Source: Cyanophora paradoxa (lineage: Eukaryota; Glaucocystophyceae; Cyanophorales; Cyanophoraceae). Taken from it: a stretch of 64,000 nucleotides of DNA. The translations under genes and the position numbers were made by a program. The notes beneath the pieces are model-generated. The model did not search any database, was not told where the DNA came from, and saw only the letters and a program-made list of their open reading frames with translations. This document shows positions 44,315-53,989 of this stretch, piece by piece. How positions within the stretch are numbered: position 1 is the first letter of the stretch; every line of letters begins with the position of its first letter. Location: positions 23,830 to 87,829 of the forward strand of contig QPMI01000393.1 in assembly GCA_004431415.1 (NCBI GenBank), in the 5' to 3' direction.

Positions 44315-45343
44315 ATGACCACTCAAATAGCAGTTCCTGTTTTCTGTTATGCAGCACCAAAAATACATCAACTCAACCACACTGTCACAGATGCAACACC
44401 TGGGTTCATTTGCACAGAGACCACAGGAGCCGACTCATTCTCTCAGAACTCAGTCATAAGATGCAAAGAAATAAGATGTGATAGAAATGGAGGTAAAGTG
44501 AGAACCACAGGACTCATAGTTTCGAATAAAAATCAAGTTCAATCAGGTCAAATCGTTTCAGATTCCGCAATATATGATGATGTGGGAGGAGTCACCACAC
44601 CTAAAATAATAACATTTGACAACACCATTAATAACTCGGCTCTTGTAGTAAGAAGTGGAGGTGCTTTTATTGGAGATGGTGCAAATGTTGATGGAACTCT
44701 TACAGCAACTCAGGTAAATGTAACAGGAACAAGTTCATTTGCTGGTCTTGTTACTGCAAATGCTGGTATTTCCATACCAAATCAATCACAGCAGATAGTC
44801 CAAGCATCAACAAAAGTAATCACCCCTGAAATAGATACTGGATCAGCCACAAATCTGCTTCTGAAAAGAAATAGCAATACTGTGGCGTTGCTTGAATCTA
44901 ACTGTTTGACAATCAACACACAGAACTATTTAAAATATCATTCCCAACCACGATTTTGTGTTCAGCTAAACTATAATCATACAGCAACAAGCGCCTCTGC
45001 TTTGATTAACTGGGGGATGGTTCATCTTAATCATCCTACAAATCATTTTGCAGTTGCTAATGGGAGATTTACTGCTCCTGTTTCAGGGCATTACCGTTTT
45101 TCAGCAGTTACCTACTCACAAGCCTCAACACTACCCATAGAGCTTACTCTTCAAGTAAATGATGCAAACCCAAGTGGTGTTGCAATAAATGTGATTGCTT
45201 CAAACACTGCTGGATACAAAACCATTTCCTTAAATTGTATTCTCTATATTGCTGCGAATGAGTATGTAACACTTGTTACAAATACAAATGGGGTTTATAC
45301 TTCTAAAACAGCATTTGCAGGTGAGCTTATCAGCATCACATAA
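44315..45343 (+). CDS. Spike-like protein 2 with C1q-like head, 342 aa
   Basis: The ATG follows TAATATAAAGT, 22 bp after the previous stop. The base domain is close to that of spike 1 (VIRCKEIRCDRNGGKVRTTG, SGGAFIGDGANVDG). The head retains the C1q-like frame (NGRFTAPVSGHYRF, ending FAGELISI) but is otherwise strongly diverged. Tandem duplication with head diversification is the simple history. Confidence 0.75.
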   Translation: MTTQIAVPVFCYAAPKIHQLNHTVTDATPGFICTETTGADSFSQNSVIRCKEIRCDRNGGKVRTTGLIVSNKNQVQSGQIVSDSAIYDDVGGVTTPKIITFDNTINNSALVVRSGGAFIGDGANVDGTLTATQVNVTGTSSFAGLVTANAGISIPNQSQQIVQASTKVITPEIDTGSATNLLLKRNSNTVALLESNCLTINTQNYLKYHSQPRFCVQLNYNHTATSASALINWGMVHLNHPTNHFAVANGRFTAPVSGHYRFSAVTYSQASTLPIELTLQVNDANPSGVAINVIASNTAGYKTISLNCILYIAANEYVTLVTNTNGVYTSKTAFAGELISIT

Positions 45344-45365
45344 ATTTTCTCACCATAAAATAGGA

Positions 45366-45632
45366 ATGTCGAATATCTACCAAGTAGTCCTCTCAGATAC
45401 TGAAAAACTGGGAATGGAATATTGCTCTGCTTCTGTTCAGAATTGGATTGACAATGCAGCCCACAACAGAGCAAGAATTGCAATTGATGAGATTGTTCAG
45501 AAAGAGATACAGTCTTGCATCTCAGCTGGTATCCAAATACCAACCTCAAAGGAAGCAATTGTATTACAGGCATTCCAAAGGGGAACTGTGAAAAAGGCAA
45601 TTGAGTATAACAATGTCACAGAAGCACAATGA
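45366..45632 (+). CDS. Hypothetical 88-aa helical protein
   Basis: The ATG at 45366 follows ACCATAAAATAGGA. Entirely helical and charged (IAIDEIVQKEIQSC). It sits between spike genes and is unrelated to them; a capsid-internal or chaperone role is possible. No family recognised. Confidence 0.6.
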   Translation: MSNIYQVVLSDTEKLGMEYCSASVQNWIDNAAHNRARIAIDEIVQKEIQSCISAGIQIPTSKEAIVLQAFQRGTVKKAIEYNNVTEAQ

Positions 45633-45667
45633 TCATTATTTTTCTATCCTTCTTAGTAAAAGAAGCA

Positions 45668-46513
45668 ATGGGTGAATATAATCGAGTTCAACTTCCAATA
45701 TATTCCCTTGGATCCCCTGCTATGCACTTTCGCCAGCATGAAGTTAATGATGAGGTTCGTGGTTTAGAATCCACAGAGAGACCCAACTCCAATGGTAACT
45801 CCTTTGATAAAAATTCAATTATTCGAGTTAAAGAACTGAGAGCAGACAAGAATTCGGGTGTGGTTAAAACCACTCGACTCCTTGTCTCAAATGCGAATTT
45901 CTTCCAACCTACCAATGGAGGTCCTGATGCTTACAGTGTTGATCTGAAAGCCCTGGATTTCGATAAGAATTCTGCTGCTGTCACTGTGAGATCAGGAGGA
46001 GCATTTATTGGGGGTGGCTGTCGAATTTCAGGTCAGCTTTCATCCTCAATTTCGTATAATGATGTCCCAGATACTCTTGAACAAAATGTAGAGAACCCAC
46101 AACGAATTCGATTATATATACCAGTTGCACAACAGCCAATTATTCAATTTTACCAAGGTTATACTGTCACACTTGAAAACTCTGAATTGATTGAAGGAAC
46201 CAAAAGAGTAATGAGAGGGTTGGTCATTCCTTCTGCAATGCTTTCTTTATGTAGAGCCAACAATAACCAGCCAGGTCACAGATACAATTTCAGTGTTCAA
46301 GGATATGATCATTTCGGCACAGGGTTCTGTGTTTATACTAACAATTTCACCTATGATCTGTTTGTTACAGATATTGGAAAATATACAATTACAGTTATGG
46401 GTATCAGAACAGATATAGCTGCTGTCTCAGCTCTAAGAGGTGTTACTCCTGATACTCTTTCTCAAACAGGGTTTTACCAGGAGCCAGATGTGATTGATAA
46501 CCCAACCCCATAA
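45668..46513 (+). CDS. Spike-like protein 3, 281 aa
   Basis: I chose the ATG at 45668 (MGEYNRVQLPIYSLG) because TAAAAGAAGC abuts it. It shares the base domain (IIRVKELRADKNSGVVKTTR, SGGAFIGGGCRISG) with the other spikes, but its C-terminal about 150 residues are a different beta-rich head without the C1q signature. Similar in layout to spike 4. Confidence 0.75.
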   Translation: MGEYNRVQLPIYSLGSPAMHFRQHEVNDEVRGLESTERPNSNGNSFDKNSIIRVKELRADKNSGVVKTTRLLVSNANFFQPTNGGPDAYSVDLKALDFDKNSAAVTVRSGGAFIGGGCRISGQLSSSISYNDVPDTLEQNVENPQRIRLYIPVAQQPIIQFYQGYTVTLENSELIEGTKRVMRGLVIPSAMLSLCRANNNQPGHRYNFSVQGYDHFGTGFCVYTNNFTYDLFVTDIGKYTITVMGIRTDIAAVSALRGVTPDTLSQTGFYQEPDVIDNPTP

Positions 46514-46536
46514 ATTATATATTACTTTAATGTAAA

Positions 46537-47364
46537 ATGGCTGCCCCAGTAGAGCGAATTATTACACCCCAACTCTCATTAGCAGCACCTGCAAATCACG
46601 TTTTACAGCATGCTACCTTTGATGATGTAGAAGGTCTCCAATCCACAGAAGTCCAACCTACCATGAATACTTTTGGTTCCACCCATAAATTGAGATTGCA
46701 GGAACTCAGATGTGATAAAAATAATGGTATAGTTAAGACAACGAAACTACTTGTCACAAATGCAAACTTTTCTGCCCATTATGGAGACCCAGACAGTTAT
46801 GGTGATCCTCTTTCTACTTATTCTTTTGAATCTCGGTCAGGAGCTATTAACTGCAAAACGGGGGGAGCATATATTGGTGATGGTCTTCGGATTGGTGGAG
46901 CTGTTGGTGCGCCTCTTTTCGTAAATGATCAACCCAATCCCATTGATCCCAACACCAGAATTCGCACCTATGTCCCCAGTATGAATGCACCATATATTAT
47001 CAAGATCTTCCCAATTGTTGTGAATGAGCAGACATCAGTAGTTGATTCTCTTGTTGAGATTGGTGACCACTACAAGGTGGTTGTCGATATTCCACCAGAT
47101 GTTTATGCTGTCTGTCAAGTGGAGGGTGGAACCCCAAATATTGCAGTTGTGATCACCCCATATGACAATTTCGGAATCGCTTATCATGGAGTGAATTTCG
47201 GTCTTGAAGATTACCAGTTCTTGGTGAGAGCCACCAGATTTGGTATCTACAAATGCATTCTCTATGCTGAGAGAACCGATGCTATTGCAAGACAGAATAC
47301 ATATGCAGAGTATTACGGCACAAATCGATACTTCCCCATTTTCGGGCAGGATACTGCTCCATAG
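46537..47364 (+). CDS. Spike-like protein 4, 275 aa
   Basis: ATG after TTTAATGTAAA. The base domain is recognisable (LRLQELRCDKNNGIVKTTKL, TGGAYIGDGLRIGG). The head resembles that of spike 3 (ITPYDNFGIAYHGVNF versus QGYDHFGTGFCVYTNNF; both end in TRFGIYKC or DIGKYTI strands). Spikes 3 and 4 thus form one head class, spikes 1 and 2 another. Confidence 0.75.
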   Translation: MAAPVERIITPQLSLAAPANHVLQHATFDDVEGLQSTEVQPTMNTFGSTHKLRLQELRCDKNNGIVKTTKLLVTNANFSAHYGDPDSYGDPLSTYSFESRSGAINCKTGGAYIGDGLRIGGAVGAPLFVNDQPNPIDPNTRIRTYVPSMNAPYIIKIFPIVVNEQTSVVDSLVEIGDHYKVVVDIPPDVYAVCQVEGGTPNIAVVITPYDNFGIAYHGVNFGLEDYQFLVRATRFGIYKCILYAERTDAIARQNTYAEYYGTNRYFPIFGQDTAP

Positions 47365-47389
47365 AAATCTCAGGTATATATAGAGAGGG

Positions 47390-47662
47390 ATGGATGATAA
47401 AACAAAGAAATTCATAGAATCTGCAATGATGGTTCATGGTGATGCTAAATTCGATTACAGTGAGACAGTCTATAAGAAAGCACAAGAGAAGGTCTCTGTT
47501 AGATGCCTTAAATGCAACAAGATCCTGCAAACCTACCCATTTAATCATGTAAGGGGAAGTGGATGCAGAGAGTGCAACAAGAAATCCTCTCATGCATATA
47601 GAAAAAAGACTACATCAGGAATTGTGATAGATGATAAACCAGTAGTATTATATTTCGATTAG
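47390..47662 (+). CDS. Zinc-binding protein of DUF723-like type, 90 aa
   Basis: The segment VHGDAKFDYSETVYKKAQ, then VRCLKCNKILQTYPFNH and GSGCRECNKK, matches the small treble-clef module often seen next to endonucleases in phages and giant viruses (family match by eye). Two CxxC pairs give the metal site. No nuclease domain is attached, so the role is open. Confidence 0.7.
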   Translation: MDDKTKKFIESAMMVHGDAKFDYSETVYKKAQEKVSVRCLKCNKILQTYPFNHVRGSGCRECNKKSSHAYRKKTTSGIVIDDKPVVLYFD

Positions 47663-47808
47663 ATCTTTGAGAGAGAAATGAGAATCTTTCCCCATTTTCC
47701 CTTGGTGATTATGCATGTGTCAAAGCAGTTTGGACAGGTCTTGTGGTAGTGCAGCAGAATGATATCCACCAACTCATAAGGTAGCACTCTTGCTAAGATG
47801 GTTCGCAT
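47659..47808 (-). CDS. Small CPNC protein, 49 aa
   Basis: A minus-strand frame from ATG at 47808 (MRTILARVLPYELVDIILL) with a CPNCFDTC knuckle, stop 47659-47661. Upstream AT-rich sequence fits the element's promoters. It overlaps the end of the preceding gene by four bases. Hydrophobic N-terminal helix; role unknown. Confidence 0.45.
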   Translation of the reverse strand: MRTILARVLPYELVDIILLHYHKTCPNCFDTCIITKGKWGKILISLSKI

Positions 47809-47848
47809 TCTACCAATCGCGTTTTTAATTTTTCTAAATTATTCATAA

Positions 47849-48250
47849 ATGAATACTCATCGAGGCTTCCATGTGATGCTGGATTACAAATTCAGAACCC
47901 AATTAGCAGTAGGAGTGGAAAACTTGGAGACAACAACCAGGTGGTTAATGCAGTTCTTGCAAACTATTATTCAAGAGCAAGGTATTCGAGTAGTTCACAA
48001 GCATTGCGAGATTTTCGATGGTGGTATTTCTCCTCCTGGTTTTGCAATGGTTCTTCTGCTGGATGAGAGCCATTGCACTGCTCATTGTTACTCAAATGAA
48101 GGTATGTTGGCGATTGATATATTCAGTTGTGGATTAGAAGCAGAGAGAAAAACCACGAGAGTATCTCATGAGATAGATGAGAGAATAACAGGTGTGTTTT
48201 CAGGGTTGGAGAAATCGGAGAAACATAGAGTATTGCGATTTCCGAGTTAG
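47849..48250 (+). CDS. speH-like: S-adenosylmethionine decarboxylase (SpeH type), 133 aa
   Basis: A prokaryotic-type AdoMet decarboxylase of normal length. It contains LLLDESHCTAH, where the Ser of ESH is the self-cleavage and pyruvoyl site, with the catalytic His five residues later and the catalytic Cys exactly twenty residues after the Ser in DIFSCG, the spacing of the bacterial enzymes. The product feeds spermidine synthesis. The last third of the gene (48155-48250) lies inside the right inverted repeat, so the left end holds an antisense 3' fragment. The frame is intact and all key residues are present, so it is probably functional. Cargo of this type could raise polyamines for DNA packaging (inference). 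Confidence 0.88.
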   Translation: MNTHRGFHVMLDYKFRTQLAVGVENLETTTRWLMQFLQTIIQEQGIRVVHKHCEIFDGGISPPGFAMVLLLDESHCTAHCYSNEGMLAIDIFSCGLEAERKTTRVSHEIDERITGVFSGLEKSEKHRVLRFPS

Positions 48251-49513
48251 TTGACACTGAGATATTCAGAATTTCAGATGGTCTTACTGAAATCCGTCTT
48301 GTGACACCTATTTAATTGACTGTGACGCCTCTTTAATTGACTGTGACGCCTGTGACGCCTGTGACGCCTACTTTCAAACTTTTTAAAATTTTCAAAAATG
48401 ACAGACTTCTGAAAACAGCCGTCACAGCCGTCACAGGCGTCACACCCAATTAAAAATGGAATCTCTTTCTCTTACTGAGATTTTCGAAAATATATTCTTG
48501 TCTTACTGAAATCCGTCTTGTGACACCTCTGACACCTACAAAACACTATCCATTAATCAACCTTTTTGAAAATGCGAAGTTGTCTTACTGGAAATGGTCT
48601 GCAATTTCGCTGTGACACCTAATTTAATTGAGTGTGACGCCTGTGACGCCTGTGACACCTACTTTCAAACTTTTTAAAATTTTCAAAAATGACAGACTTC
48701 TGAAAACAGGCGTCACAGCCGTCACAGGCGTCACAGACATTCCACCCCTCTTACTGACTTTCTCAAAAACAAAACTATCTCTTACTGAATATCATTTGAA
48801 TACTACCTGTCACACTTGATCTCAATTATTCTGTTTTATAGAACATATGCAATCTAATCGATTGTTCAATTGGAGATAATGCAACTCTGTGACACTTTTT
48901 TCAATCTAAAATATAAATCCGCAATCTCATCGATTGTTTAATTGGACATAATGCAGTTCCGATATATTCCAATAGAAAATCCCGCAATCTAATCGATTGT
49001 TTAATGGGAGATAATGCAACTCTGTGACAGTTTTTGGGTGCAAAAATGCAAATCAGCAATCTCATCGATTGTTCAATTGGACACAATGCAACTCTGTGAC
49101 ACTTTTTGCGTTTTTCGATACACAATGGGCGGTGGTCTACTTCAATACCGATGAGATATATCGAGTTTATGCGAATTTATGCAATTTAATCGCGATTATA
49201 TCGATCTTTAAGTAGTTTAATGTTAATCTATCGCAGTTATATATGTAATCGACAAAGAACATAATCAATCGATATAAGATCAATTGATGCAATCGTAAAT
49301 ATGCATAAAGTTAAACGCGTTTTTCATTTTTAATACAAAGTTTGCATTAATTTATACAAAATTTGCATAAAAAGTTAAAGAATTTAATCGATAAATACGT
49401 ATTTTAGTATTAATTTTGACACATATGTATAAACTTATTTAAATCCTGAGTGAATCGAGATCGCGAAGCGATCGAGATGAACGAGGGATTTAAATAAGTT
49501 TATACATATGTGT
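48155..49513 (-). repeat. Right terminal inverted repeat (1,359 bp)
   Basis: Reverse complement of 21709-23067. It carries the same terminal fold-back (49419-49513), four 47-bp repeats (48850-49103) and two iteron hairpins (48312-48446, 48622-48735). Confidence 0.95.
49419..49513. repeat. Terminal fold-back at right end
   Basis: Mirror of 21709-21803: a perfect 28-bp stem with a 39-nt loop ending at the element border. Confidence 0.9.
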
Positions 49514-49519
49514 ATAGGG
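49514..49519. repeat. Target-site duplication, right copy
   Basis: ATAGGG after the right TIR. The bases that follow (CGAAG) also follow an upstream ATAGGG in the left flank (21691), so the host target was itself a short tandem repeat. Confidence 0.9.
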
Positions 49520-50350
49520 CGAAGTCCTCGGCCCTCCCTTCCGCCCCACCCGCCTCTTCGCCGCCCCGCCCAAGTCCTCGCCCCCTCCGCTCAGCCCTGT
49601 AACCGCGCCGCACTCCACGGGCTGCCAATCGTTTCCGCACCTGGAGGGGGACCCAGGCGCGGGTGTCGAGGGCGGCGGCGACGGCGGGCCCCGGGGGGTG
49701 AAGGGTCCGGCCGAGCCGCTGGAAACCTATCCGACCGGACCTATCCGAGCAAATTTGTTTTGGGCCCCGGGGGGTGGCCCTTTGGCAGATTGGCCTCCCG
49801 CAGCGCCAGCGCCCGCTGCGGGGCGGGGCGGGGCGGGGCTGGGCGGTCGGGGCCGGCGGGCGGCGGGGCGGGGGCGGGGCGCGGACGGACCGCGTAGAGC
49901 TGGTCGACTTCGGGGTACCGCGCCCAGAGCACGCTGCGCGGTGCCTCAGGCCGGCACGGCGGGCCGGGGGCGGGCAGAGCGGGCGCGGGCGTCGGCGGCT
50001 CAAGACGGCAGCGAGCGCTAGAGGCTCGGGATCGAGCTCTAGACCCTAATCCCAAGGCTCTAAGCTCCTCGCTCGCTCGGGCGCGGGCGCGGGGCGGGGC
50101 TGGCGCACTAGAGGCGGGCGAGGGCGTCGGCGGGCTGGGCGACGGCCTCGTGGCCTTCCCCGAAGACCGCCTCCCGCACCGTCACCGCCCGCTGCACGAG
50201 GAGGGGGGAGGGGCAGGTTAGAGTGAGGTGCGGGGGAGTGTTAGGTATACGTACACCTCCGCGTGAGAGGCGGGGGCGGGGGCCTAGGCCAGGGGGGTCG
50301 GCCTCGGGGTACCGCGCCCAGCCTGGCAGAGCACGCTGCGGGGCGCCTCA
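49520..50350 (-). CDS. KLC-type TPR protein, 5' portion (gene split by the element)
   Basis: TPR cores on the minus strand: RYPEAD (about 50300-50325), RAVTVREAVFGEGHEAVAQ (about 50125-50190), RYPEVDQLY (about 49890-49920), RALALREANLPKGH (about 49770-49815) and AVAAALDTRAWVPLQ (about 49650-49695). The last is followed by a gtgcgg donor at about 49650, so the element most likely lies in the following intron, which resumes at the exon 21644-21621. The 5' end is not defined. Same repeat type and strand as 19877-21708. Confidence 0.6.
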
Positions 50351-51533
50351 GGCCGGCAAGCGGGGCGTGCGGGGCGCAGGCATCGGCGGCGGGGGAAGAG
50401 GGGGGGAGGGGGCATTAATATTGCGCGTGCAAATGCGCCGTTTTCGCGCTTAAGCTTCCTGCGCATGCTGGCAGGCTGCACATATCATAGCTCGCGCTGC
50501 AGCTCGCGCGTGCACGTTTGCGATATCGATACTATTTATTGATATTATTACATCATGACTCCGAAGGGTCCGGCCGAGCCGCTGGAAACAGCGGCGCGTG
50601 GGGAGGGGGGCAACCCCCTCCCTGCCTGGCCGGACCTATCCGAGCAATTTTCTTTTACATCATGACTCCGTGATCATGCATATGGCGTTACATTTAATTT
50701 ACAGTCGAAAGGCGAAAGGCGAATTCGAAAGGTCGAAAGTCGAAAAATTGTATTACTACAAGCAGGGGGGCAAGCCCCCCCGCACCCCCCCATTTATTGA
50801 ACTTGTATAATCTGCAATATCGATATCAATGAATCGCAAATCTCGCAATTTCGCGAACGCGTACGTGAATCGCAGGGCTTCTCCAGTACTAGTCTCTGTG
50901 TGTGAAGTCTCTGTACATGTGTGAACGTGAATCGCGCCGCGGCACCATGAATTGTAATCGCGATATTCGCACTGCTGTCTCTGGTGGGCAGGTGCCACGC
51001 GTACGGTGCTTTATAATTTAATTTGCGCCGCGCGCGGCGCATGCGCTCTCATCGGAGCATGATTAGAATTAATAACTGCACGTGCACATGTTGGGCGCCG
51101 GCCTCGTCATCGATATATATCGTCACTATCGTGGCAGTCTGCGCATGCCAGACATTCTCGTGGCAAAAGAATAATCACGATCCTAGCCCCTAGTAGGGCT
51201 CATGATCAGCTTCGTCTTCAAATTGCTACAGCCGCGCGCGCTACTTCGAATTCAGGGAAGCGGGCGCTTCGCTCGAAAACTAGATTACTAGCAGCATGCG
51301 CAGCCCGTTCACGTGCACAGATCTAGAAGGTCCGGTGCAGCATGCGCAGTTGCAGCACCCAGTGCCTGTACATGTGTGTACGCGGTTGTTCAGCCAACGA
51401 CAGCTGCAAGCTGTAGCTGCTGTACAGCCCGTACTACGCCCGCGGTAGTACGCCCGCGGCCATATGCATGCATGAATGCAGCTGCAGCCGCTGAGCCTAC
51501 AGGCTACAGCCTACAAGCTACAGCTTATACCAG

Positions 51534-51752
51534 TACTGTAGGAATGCTTAAATTGCCGCGTAGTTAAATTGCCGAATTCGACCAAAACCGGAATTGCCGT
51601 GGCGATAAATTGCCGAATCCAGAGTCTGCTCTATGGCGGTCTAGGAAAATTTCTACCCCCCAAGCAATTGCCGTGATGATAAATTGCCGAATTCGGCCTC
51701 TCGGCAATTTACGGCAATTTAAAACATCGGCTAAAAAAGCATTCCTACAGTA
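51534..51752. repeat. MITE-like inverted repeat
   Basis: ACTGTAGGAATGCT at the left and its exact reverse complement at the right, with AAATTGCCG repeats in both arms. About 219 bp. Confidence 0.6.
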
Positions 51753-52308
51753 ATTACTCCGGTGCGCGTTTCCGTTACTTTCCGGTACTTGCCGCCAAGT
51801 TGCCGGCGTTTCCGTTACTTTCCGTTAACGTTATCCGCCACCTTCCGTTACTTTCGGTTATCCACCTGGATTCCACCAGTGACCGCCACAGTGTCCGCCA
51901 CTAGGACTTTTCGTGCACGTGCACACCAGTGACACCACTGGCCAGCTTAAAGCCTTAAACTGTTCGGAACTTCTTCGAAGTCGCAATTCCGGTACCTGGT
52001 ACCGGACTCCGGGAGCAACTTCCGATGATAACAATGAACGTCATCGGGATATTGGACCGATTCGTACCGCATCGCGTCGCGATCGATTTCGAGTTTTCAA
52101 CTTGGCAACGACCGATCGGACGGATTCAGCTGGCCAGCTGGCCAGCGCCCGGGCGGCGCCGCTGCCGGCGCGCGCGGCCGCGTCGCCCGGTGCCAGCGCG
52201 CCGGCTGGGCGGCGGGCGCGCGCGGGCGCCGGCTGTGCGGCCGCCGGCCGGTTGTCACGTGCACAGTGTGGGCATGCGTGCGCTCACTGCTCAGCTGCGC
52301 TGCGCATG

Positions 52309-52855
52309 CGCGTTCACGTGGCAGCCCACTGGCAGGCGCCGCCAGGCGGTGACAGCGGTGTTTTACTACTGGTCCGAACTCAAAGTGCCAATTGAGTATG
52401 AGGTCGGGAGTTTGAATAGGGGCTCCGTCGCGTACCGTAGACTCCGTAGTACGCTACTGGTACGTATACTAGGCTACTACGGGGCCTCTATAGCTACAGC
52501 CGCGGCTGCTGAGCCGCCTACTACGGGCCGCTGTGCCGCGAGCCTGTGCGGCCGTCCGTGGCCGGGCTAGGCAGCGGCGCAGCCTACAGCTCAGCGGCTG
52601 GCATGCTGCCAGGCTGGCTGGTTAACGTTGTGCCAGCCTCTGCCAGCCCAGTGCCAGGCTGCCAGCGCAAGCTTAAGTCAAGTGCGTTGGCCAACGCATG
52701 CGCATTGCGCAGTCACGCGCGTGCGCTGCGCGTTCACATGGCAGCCCACTGGCAGTCGCCGCCAGGCGGCGACAGCGGTCTTCTACTACTGGTCCGTACT
52801 CAAAGTGCCAATTGAGTATGGGGTCGGGAGTTTGAATAGGGGCTCCGTCGCGTTT
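52309..52855 (+). repeat. Direct repeat of ~130 bp (two copies)
   Basis: 52309-52438 and 52729-52855 share long stretches, such as CTCAAAGTGCCAATTGAGTA and TTGAATAGGGGCTCCGTCGC, with few mismatches. No coding sense. Confidence 0.8.
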
Positions 52856-53236
52856 TGGCTCGGCTGTTGCGTACCACTCGTGTTTTTTTACGTGTGTGCG
52901 CTTGCGTCATAAGTAATAAGTTATAACTTAGTATAACTAGTGGCCCGGCCGCGATTCTCGCGCCGGGGGTGCAAGGGGGGAACCGGGATCTAATGAAAGA
53001 GTCGTAGTGGCACGCACATGCACGGGACAGATCTAGATCGACCCCGGCCCAGCGCGCGCGGCAGGTTGAAGTAGTAAAGATAGACACAGATTATATATGA
53101 TTGAAAAAATAAAGAAAAGGCCCGATAATTATAAGCAGACGCTGCGATCAAACCGAATAAAGAAAAGCCTCAATGAAAGGCCAGATTCAGCGCACTGTAT
53201 ATGAAAGATTCTTCTGGAGCGAAAAAACGCTGCGCA

Positions 53237-53950
53237 TCAACTGTGTTCGCACGGCCTACCGCTAACCCTGAACAGCTGGCTAAAAGATGATGGTGCTGTC
53301 TGCAGAGGGCTCGCCGAGTCGCCGTAAACATAGGCAATCCAGGCCTTCTGTAGGCCTAGGGGGTCGGGGTGGAAGTCGACCATGGGGGTGAGCGGCAGCC
53401 AGCGGCGCCGGTCCTGAAGAGAGCCGTCTTGCGAGAGCATGGTGAGGCGGCCCGCCGCCTCGAGCGCCCGCAGAGCCACGCGGCTGGCGCGTTGCTCGCT
53501 CCCGCCGCGCATCTAGATCTGGTAGACAAGGTCTTGAATTTCGATATCCGCGAGGCCGGCGTCACGGAGGCGCTTGAGGACTCCCATGTGGACTCCCTTG
53601 AGGAAGTAAGAGCAAGGCGTACGCGGCGCACTGCAGCTGCGACGAAGCCGAAATCTAGAGGAGACAGCTAGGGAGAACTGGTTCCATGCATAACCGCGCA
53701 AGAAATTCGAAGACCGGAGTGAGGAGAAGTTCGTTTTCCCCTCGAAAACCACTTTTTCCCCTCGACTTTGACGCTCGAAAGTCGAAGGCTGACCGGTCCA
53801 CCGAGCCAATCGGAACGCGAATAAAGCATCATTATTTTCTGGCGTTGCATACTGGACCTCGAAAACGGCCTCATAGAAAACTTTTGGCTGAAGCGAGGGA
53901 ACGGGAAGCAAGGGGGGGAAGACCTTCGGTCTTCTTTTCCCCCCTTGCAA
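53237..53950 (-). pseudogene. Possible coding remnant with in-frame stop
   Basis: Protein-like minus-strand segments (KVFYEAVFEVQYATPENNDA near 53860-53920; MGVLKRLRDAGLADIEIQD near 53530-53590; ALRALEAAGRLTMLSQDG and MVDFHPDPLGLQKAWIAYVY near 53330-53480). The second and third share a frame but are separated by a TAG at about 53513. Either an exon end falls there or this is a decayed gene. No family recognised. Confidence 0.35.
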
Positions 53951-53989
53951 TATCCGGTGATCATGGGATCATTTATCTCGATCTTTAGG

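Larger units (their letters stand above)
21709..49513. mobile_element. Maverick/Polinton or polinton-like virus, 27,805 bp
   Basis: The base composition drops sharply to AT-rich exactly between two 1,359-bp inverted repeats flanked by a 6-bp duplication. Inside are the hallmark genes: rve integrase, DNA polymerase B, packaging ATPase, major capsid protein and penton-like proteins, plus an AEP primase-SF3 helicase. Genes inside lack evident introns, unlike the host. No adenovirus-type maturation protease was recognised. Gene order from the left: small orf, penton-like pair, capsid, ATPase, four small genes, primase-helicase, small gene, polymerase, integrase, non-coding repeat zone, lipase, fibre, spikes, zinc proteins, AdoMet decarboxylase. 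Confidence 0.95.
50351..53236. other. Gene-poor region with small repeats
   Basis: No credible gene. It holds a GGGGGGCAAGCCCCCC hairpin (about 50764), a MITE-like inverted repeat (51534-51752), and a direct repeat of about 130 bp (52309-52438 and 52729-52855). The stretch 50557-50650 repeats part of the TPR-gene flank (49698-49755). Confidence 0.45.

Noticed and set aside
52025-52912. Open frames over the 52-kb direct repeats
   Set aside because: The similarity is at the DNA level in different frames, and the translations are Arg/Ala-rich with no family pattern.
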